Positions 6,519-8,392 of a stretch of 8,392 nt of DNA are shown one piece after another. Positions within the stretch are counted from its first letter, which is position 1, and each line of letters begins with the position of its first letter. Below the pieces are notes generated by a model. That model made no database searches. It saw only the letters and a list, made by a program, of their open reading frames with translations, and was not told the origin of the DNA. The position numbers and the translations under genes are program-made. Source of the stretch: JAFGPJ01 sp964439135 (GTDB lineage: Bacteria > Planctomycetota > Phycisphaerae > Sedimentisphaerales > Anaerobacaceae); NCBI GenBank assembly GCA_964439135.1, contig CAYTNN010000196.1, positions 1 to 8,392 on the forward strand, written 5' to 3'.

Positions 6519-6738
6519 AATAGCTGTTATCATTTCAGAAAAGTGATTTTAGAAAGCATCAAACTATGAATGATGAATTATTTCTCGACAAGATCTCAAA
6601 ATGAGCTATTTCTGACGACCAGCGTATCTTGCCCGCCTTTTTTCTGATTTTTGTTTCCGTTAAGATCACTTAGTTGACCAGCCCCCTTATGTTGGTTCAG
6701 CCAGCGTAATGGTTTGCTATTTCAAGCGGAAGAAATAG
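6519..6738. other. Gene-free stretch after lapA, with an inverted repeat at its right end
   Basis: No gene is supported between the lapA-like gene and the beta-propeller gene. No convincing intrinsic terminator follows lapA: a T-rich run near 6637-6655 has no stem in front of it. At 6673-6699, TGACCAGC and GTTGGTTCA can form an imperfect stem with one wobble pair and one bulge, but no T-tract follows. The clearest element is CTATTTC (6717-6723) with GAAATAG (6732-6738), a perfect 7-base inverted repeat with an 8-base loop directly upstream of the next promoter. Confidence 0.5.
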
Positions 6739-6767
6739 TTGTGAAAGATATGTAAGTAATCTATAAT
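6739..6767 (+). promoter_or_regulatory. Candidate sigma70-type promoter of the beta-propeller gene
   Basis: TTGTGA (6739-6744, 4 of 6 to the -35 consensus) and a perfect TATAAT (6762-6767) are 17 bases apart. Transcription would begin near 6774, leaving a 5' leader of about 35 bases with GAAAGGAA (6795-6802) as the ribosome site 7 bases before the ATG. The promoter is bracketed by two inverted repeats: CTATTTC/GAAATAG ending at the base before the -35, and AACTGA/TCAGTT (6771-6788) covering the predicted start site. Such placement would suit regulator binding, but no regulator is identified. Confidence 0.5.
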
Positions 6768-6770
6768 TTT

Positions 6771-6788
6771 AACTGAGGCATATCAGTT
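6771..6788 (+). promoter_or_regulatory. Inverted repeat at the predicted transcription start (possible operator)
   Basis: AACTGA (6771-6776) and TCAGTT (6783-6788) form a perfect 6-base inverted repeat around GGCATA. It begins 3 bases after the -10 hexamer, overlaps the expected start site and ends 6 bases before the Shine-Dalgarno. It could be an operator half-site pair or a short leader hairpin; the sequence alone does not decide. A repeat this short can arise by chance. Confidence 0.3.
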
Positions 6789-6809
6789 TAGATTGAAAGG
6801 AATTACAAA

Positions 6810-8051
6810 ATGAAGCGAATTGCATTTTTATCAGCGTTTCTTTTAATGATCATTTTGGCAGCCATAGTCCATGGTGAGGATTGTCCGCGTTTTCGAGGAC
6901 CGGTCTGTGACGGTATGTTCTCAGAAACCGGATTGCTGAAAAAATGGCCCGAGAGCGGACCAAAGCTCGCCTGGTCCATAAAGAACCTTGGTAAAGGTTA
7001 CTCGTCAGCCACGCTCGTGGACGGTACTGTCCACGTCACCGGAATGGATGACCAGAAACAGGGGTATCTGTTTGCCTTCAACATTGACGGCTCGCCAAAG
7101 TGGAAGACGCCTTATGGTCCGGAGATGGACAAGACCGGGCCTGCCGTGGCTGGTACGCGTGGTACAGCAACCATTAGCGGCGACCGGATATTCGTCATGA
7201 GCAGCTTCGGTAAGCTGATAATTTTCGAGCGGGAGAAAGGCCGACTACTCAAATCTGTCGATCTCCTGGAGCGGTCTGGTGCCAAGCAGGCAAAATTCGG
7301 TTTCGCCGAGTGCGTGCTGGTTGATGGTAAGAAAGTCATCTGCACACCCGGAGGCCCCGATGCGTCGCTTATGGCTATTGACAAGGAGACGGGCGAGAAA
7401 ATATGGCAGACTAATGGACTCAGCCAGCAGTCGGCCTATTGCTCGGCCAGCCTCATCAGCCGCGGAGACCAGCGGCTTGTTATCACTCTCGTAGAGAAAG
7501 GCATAGTCGCCGTCGATCCGGACAGCGGAAAAGTGCTCTGGCAGCACGAGCAGCCGAACCGATTCGGCGTCCGGTCAAGTCCGCCGCTTTATGCCGACGG
7601 CATGATCTATTTCTGCGCAGGCGGCGGATCGGGCGGCATTCAGTTGGCCCTTGCAGACGACGGCCTGAGCGTGACACCAAAATGGACGGACAAGACACTG
7701 GATCCCCAGATGCACGGCGTTGTCCTCCTTGACGGCTGCATCTACGGAACTGCCCAAAGCGGCAACAAAGGTCTTGTCTGCCTGGATTGGAAAACCGGCA
7801 ACGTCATGTGGAACGCTCCAGCAGTTAAATCTGGCGTAGTCGTTTCCGCCGACGGCATGCTGTACGTCTATGCAGGGGACGGAACGGTATACCTCGTGAA
7901 GCCCAATCCCAGGGCCTTCGAGCCTGTCGGCCAATTCGCCGTCTCGGAGGGAACCGACGAGCACTGGGCCCATCCGACGATCGCCAACGGTCGGTTGTAT
8001 ATCCGTCATGGCGATGCTCTATTGGCTTACGACATCAAAGCCGGTTCCTAA
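6810..8051 (+). CDS. Exported PQQ-like beta-propeller repeat protein
   Basis: This 413-residue protein begins with a signal peptide (basic MKR, hydrophobic core about 4-19, likely cleavage after AIVHG at 22) and has no lipobox cysteine, so it should be released into the periplasm. The mature part has about eight propeller-like units of the kind DG..Y...G.L.A.D..TG...W: for example GSPKW (94-98 region), ETGEKIW, DSGKVLW, TGNVMW, and strands such as ADGMIYFC, LDGCIYG, ADGMLYVY and NGRLYIR. This is the PQQ-like/BamB-like fold common in planctomycetes, often of unknown role; I see nothing that shows actual PQQ binding or dehydrogenase activity. The N-terminal FRGP...DG...ETGLLKKWP is the planctomycete pattern, but a cysteine (Cys25) replaces the usual tryptophan and Cys33 follows. 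The gene is visibly GC-richer than the transporter upstream. It appears to be transcribed alone. Confidence 0.85.
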   Translation: MKRIAFLSAFLLMIILAAIVHGEDCPRFRGPVCDGMFSETGLLKKWPESGPKLAWSIKNLGKGYSSATLVDGTVHVTGMDDQKQGYLFAFNIDGSPKWKTPYGPEMDKTGPAVAGTRGTATISGDRIFVMSSFGKLIIFEREKGRLLKSVDLLERSGAKQAKFGFAECVLVDGKKVICTPGGPDASLMAIDKETGEKIWQTNGLSQQSAYCSASLISRGDQRLVITLVEKGIVAVDPDSGKVLWQHEQPNRFGVRSSPPLYADGMIYFCAGGGSGGIQLALADDGLSVTPKWTDKTLDPQMHGVVLLDGCIYGTAQSGNKGLVCLDWKTGNVMWNAPAVKSGVVVSADGMLYVYAGDGTVYLVKPNPRAFEPVGQFAVSEGTDEHWAHPTIANGRLYIRHGDALLAYDIKAGS

Positions 8052-8142
8052 GACTATTCAGAGCCGATTTCTAAACGAGGTTGAATCGCAAGCTTCTCCG
8101 GAAGTGACATATTGAATCCGGACTTCAGCACATAAGTGGCAG

Positions 8143-8391
8143 TCAATCCTTAGCAGCCTTAGCGGTTTTGCGTCGCTTACGATACTCTCTTGCAGCCTCG
8201 GCTTTACATGTTTTGCACGATACCGCCAGGCCATCTTTATATGAGGCATTTTTATGGAACTCGCTCTCCGGCTTCCATTCTTTGCATTTTCGGCATAGCT
8301 TCTGCTTTACACCATCTACAACCCGATGGGTGTCCTCATATGCTTTACCTTTTCCAGCGAATTTTCCTTCACCCGGTTTCTCGGCAGCCGG
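8143..8391 (-). CDS. Zinc-ribbon-like basic protein (C-terminal part only, start beyond right edge)
   Basis: I translated this by hand from the right edge: 82 codons on the minus strand are open and end at TGA (8143-8145), with no start codon inside the window, so the gene begins off-window. The visible protein has a glycine/lysine-rich lead (AAEKPGEGKFAGKGKAYED), then LCRKCKEWKPESEFHKN...DGLAVSCKTCKAEAAREYRKRR and an alanine/lysine tail. Two CXXC pairs (visible residues 33/36 and 59/62) about 22 residues apart form a likely zinc ribbon. The CxKCKxxKPxSEFxKNxxxxDGLxxxCKxC pattern occurs in many short phage and bacterial proteins, sometimes near HNH nucleases, and its function is not established. 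The strong basic charge would fit nucleic-acid binding (inference). It converges with the beta-propeller gene, with 91 bases between their stops. Confidence 0.7.
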   Translation of the reverse strand, partial: PAAEKPGEGKFAGKGKAYEDTHRVVDGVKQKLCRKCKEWKPESEFHKNASYKDGLAVSCKTCKAEAAREYRKRRKTAKAAKD

Positions 8392-8392
8392 T

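Noticed and set aside
6637..6655. T-rich run as an intrinsic terminator for the MFS-lapA pair
   Set aside because: No stem-forming sequence precedes the T-rich run, which is also interrupted by other bases.
8093..8126. Two TCCGGA copies between the convergent genes as a shared terminator
   Set aside because: The hexamer is self-complementary, so pairing is expected from any two copies, and no T-tract follows on either strand.
8058..8249. Minus-strand open frame of 63 codons at the right end
   Set aside because: It overlaps, in another frame, the edge-truncated zinc-ribbon gene, which has clear CXXC motifs, and shows no features of its own.

Overview
The window looks like part of a Planctomycetota chromosome, probably of a Phycisphaerae-like anaerobe. 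This is an inference. It rests mainly on the secreted beta-propeller protein near the right end, whose mature N-terminus follows a planctomycete pattern (FRGP, then DG, then ETGLLKKWP, then GPKLAW), and on a clostridial-order Rnf operon combined with that gene. No rRNA, tRNA, CRISPR array or insertion sequence was seen.

Left half (1-4293, all minus strand): an operon read right to left. It begins with a 91-residue cysteine-motif membrane protein resembling a stripped-down RseC, followed by rnfC, rnfD, rnfG, rnfE and the first half of rnfA, which is cut by the left edge. Genes overlap or are closely spaced, except for a 73-base gap with a small hairpin between rnfC and rnfD. Rnf is a membrane complex that couples electron flow between ferredoxin and NAD+ to Na+ or H+ movement. 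RnfC carries two 4Fe-4S motifs. RnfG and RnfD carry the threonines that normally hold covalent FMN. RnfE and RnfA carry the cysteines of the membrane 2Fe-2S site. RnfB would be expected beyond the left edge. A plausible sigma70-type promoter lies just upstream of the first gene.

Middle (4294-4759): an AT-rich divergent intergenic region with the rnf promoter on the minus strand, a GC-richer structured island at 4563-4669 that ends in a terminator-like hairpin plus T-tract, and a weak plus-strand promoter.

Right half (4760-8051, plus strand): an MFS-type transporter translationally coupled to a small LapA-domain membrane protein, then a 291-base gap with a good promoter flanked by two inverted repeats, then an exported PQQ-like beta-propeller protein. 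At the right edge a minus-strand gene enters the window. Only its C-terminal 82 codons are visible, and they encode a CXXC...CXXC zinc-ribbon-like domain with a basic tail.

The points most worth following up are the RseC-like protein at the head of the rnf operon, the loss of the usual aspartate from the flavin-attachment motifs of both RnfG and RnfD, and the structured intergenic island before the transporter gene.
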